A stretch of DNA of 64,000 nt from Pyxicephalus adspersus (taxonomy: Eukaryota > Chordata > Amphibia > Anura > Pyxicephalidae): assembly GCF_032062135.1 (NCBI RefSeq), contig NC_092859.1:41864259-41928258 (forward strand), given 5' to 3'. The notes beneath the pieces were generated by a model. The model made no database searches. It was not told where the DNA came from and saw only the letters and a program-made list of their open reading frames with translations. Shown here one piece after another: positions 61,928 to 64,000 of this stretch (position 1 is its first letter; every line of letters begins with the position of its first letter). Position numbers and translations under genes: made by a program.

Positions 61928-64000
61928 TTGTCTTTGTCTATACACACATCTCCCCCAAATGACCAGCATTGGTCACAATTGGTGGTAGGAAAATTCTGGG
62001 ACAAAACTTAGGAAACAAGTATAGTTACCTGGATTCTGCTGCTTTGTAGTGGCAGAATTCAGATTGGTGGACCTCTACCTTCAGCCAAAATTGTCTAGAC
62101 AGTTTGCCCAGGATTGACTTACTTCCCAGGATAAAACCTTTTCTTTGGCCATGATAAGCTTTGTATTTGTTTTTGACTTTATGACTTTACACTTTATGAC
62201 TTGAAAATGTGAGTCTCATTTTGACTAGAGGTTCAGCTTTAAGTTCTAAATCTTTGTTTGACTGAAATGCGCAATAAAAGCAAAACATTGCATATTATAC
62301 CTTTTTACCCTGCTGTGCTTCTTGTTTGCAACACATCCAGTGGGCCTTGGAAGAATGTTTGAAACTTGCTTGATGTTACCATGGGGAACACTCATAACTG
62401 TGCTCACAACATGAAAATCAATAGGCATTTTGCAAACCAAAAATGTGTGTTGCTACTGTTAACTTTGGATATGAGTGTTTGACAACACATCTAAGCTGTT
62501 TTAATTTAAATATAAACAAAACAAGGAAACAATTAACCTTGCTGCACAGTAAAGCAGTGCATTATACTATAGAAGCAATAAGGGTAATTTGCATTGAGAT
62601 TGCAAGTTGATTCACATTCACCCACTTGTTCCCCATTATGTTCTAATTAAAAGTATCACGTGCCAAAGCAAAATGTATATAATAATGGGGATGTGTGTTG
62701 ATGTGTGTTGCCATTTGTTGACACTAATGTTTGAAAGGCTACATTTATATTAACTAAAATAGAAAAAAGCAGATCAAATGTCAGTGCACTCAAATTGCAG
62801 CATGCTGGACTTTTTTTTTCCCAACACCCTGCAACAAAATCTGCCTTGTCTCTTTGCCCAGCCATTGCAGCTGCTGCCCAGGATTGCAGGCACATGGGTC
62901 ACAAATACACATAGATCTTGGGTCATGGTTTATGACCTTCTGTCTGCTTTTTTAAGGTAGTTCATGAAAAGGTCCTTGTATGTTACATGACTACCTGTAA
63001 ACCTTATTGGAACTAAACTTAAAGTTGAAGTACACTTCTGGCATGACTAGTGCTGGTAACAATGCAACTGATGCCTACCTGCAGGGGTTACCACATCAGG
63101 CTGCCCAATTACTTAGGAGAGATATTAGGGACCCAGAAGAAGCAACTGAAAAGATGGAAGTGTCAGGTGGATGGAACAGACACAGGAGTGCTTTTTACCT
63201 GCCTGCCTACATGGTGATGCGATTTCTTTAGTGTACCATGGAACATAGATGCAGCCAGGCAATTAACATTTTCACATGTAGCTTGATTGTTCTATTCTAT
63301 ATATTTCCCTTAATACAAGATCATACAAACATGTGTACTTACATACCAAAATACACCCAAAGTGAACTTTGCATGAAAGTGCCCCTCACCACCTCCATAA
63401 ATAGGCTCGAATAAATCAATGGAAAAATGAAATGTAAAATATTTCTTTCTACAGAACCCCTGGCTTTTTGCTAAAGGCACTGTTGATGTGCCCGGGGAAT
63501 CCTTAGAAAACCAAGCACCCCACACTTCGCAATAACACATTCTAGCACTTTGCATGGGCATACACTTGTGGCGTTTGGGATGCTCAGCTTTCCCAGGAAC
63601 CTCTGAGAAGGTCCAGTGATGTCCTCAATGAACTGGCATTGTATTCTAGAAAGTAGATATTTACTCTGTATGATGCCAGCGTAAATATAGTAGTATCCGC
63701 CTTGGGATGAAGGCATTGTCAGGGAGTATTGTAACAATAAGGCATTGTCAAGTAATTTTGATCTTTGAAGTAATACCTGTAAGTGTTGCACCTATACATT
63801 ACATAGCATTAAAGCTTAAATTTAAAGGTAGATTCAGTTTACCTATGTAACAGTGGTGCTATTTCTAACCTCACAAGTTCATTGTAACTGTTGGCAGGCT
63901 AAGAACAAATGCCTCTATTGCTCCTTTAATAAAAAAAGCCTTGTGTCAATGAATTTCAGATTTACTGCCATCTGGGCGAAGAGAATTTGCTCATTAGCTC
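61928..64000. other. Intronic sequence to the window end
   Basis: No gene, RNA or bounded repeat recognised; frames here lack domains and splice context. Confidence 0.45.

Larger units (their letters stand above)
42960..64000 (+). other. RNF130: Intron downstream of the RNF130 PA-domain exon (incomplete)
   Basis: Begins with the donor GTACGT directly after the exon. The next RNF130 exon should continue the PA domain into the transmembrane helix; I scanned the remaining 21 kb by eye and saw no such coding sequence, so the intron appears to run beyond the window. It holds a TAA-flanked MITE, an L1-clade fragment, several hairpin and Harbinger-like MITEs and microsatellites. Confidence 0.6.

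Noticed and set aside
1..64000. CRISPR arrays, operons, prokaryotic genes, rRNA genes
   Set aside because: Composition, splice sites and retroelements are vertebrate; no regular spacer-repeat structure or rRNA similarity was seen.

Overview
The window is a vertebrate, AT-rich, repeat-dense stretch of intron. I can support only one host protein-coding exon in 64 kb. That exon (42765-42959, + strand) encodes 64 full codons of a protease-associated (PA) domain and matches RNF130 (goliath homologue, a transmembrane RING-H2 E3 ubiquitin ligase). It has a clean splice acceptor and donor and is phase 1 on both sides. If this is right, about 42.8 kb upstream is intron 1 (or the intron before this exon) and about 21 kb downstream is the following intron. 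The repeat families (a tRNA-derived SINE with an L2-like tail, TTA-flanked MITEs carrying the 'tacacacgtg' terminus, a roughly 220-bp hairpin MITE, piggyBac and hAT remnants) look like those I recall from anuran genomes, especially ranoid frogs. The assignment to a frog rests on that recall, not on a search.

Layout. 1-315: end of a Harbinger-like MITE. 2-8.2 kb: mostly unrecognised intron with old MITE and hAT scraps. 8.2-8.9 kb: GC-richer hAT-like composite with a nested MITE. 12.3-13.8 kb: a tandem duplication, a SINE and a full-length Harbinger-like MITE. 15.85-16.7 kb: unclassified interspersed repeat with a Harbinger-like MITE inside it. 17.3-18.3 kb: an L2/CR1-like LINE 3' end split by a hairpin MITE. 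21.5 kb: second SINE. 27.0-28.8 kb: a 1.77-kb internally deleted piggyBac-like element, the most striking object here. 33.0, 34.4-35.5, 40.7, 41.9, 43.5, 52.3, 58.3, 60.7 and 61.8 kb: further DNA-transposon derivatives. 45.3-46.3 kb: degenerate L1-clade LINE tail. Several microsatellites and small tandem or hairpin repeats fill the rest.

How the parts work together. The host exon is spliced out of a long repeat-filled transcript. The SINEs share their 3' tail with the LINE at 17.3 kb, which fits a SINE mobilised by an L2-like partner. The piggyBac-like element keeps an uninterrupted 146-codon reading frame that joins the acidic N-terminus directly to the C-terminal cysteine-rich DNA-binding domain and lacks the DDE catalytic core. 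It also carries five near-perfect hairpins in tandem (about 98-bp period) and a separate perfect 15-bp hairpin. No CRISPR, prokaryotic gene, tRNA or rRNA gene was seen.
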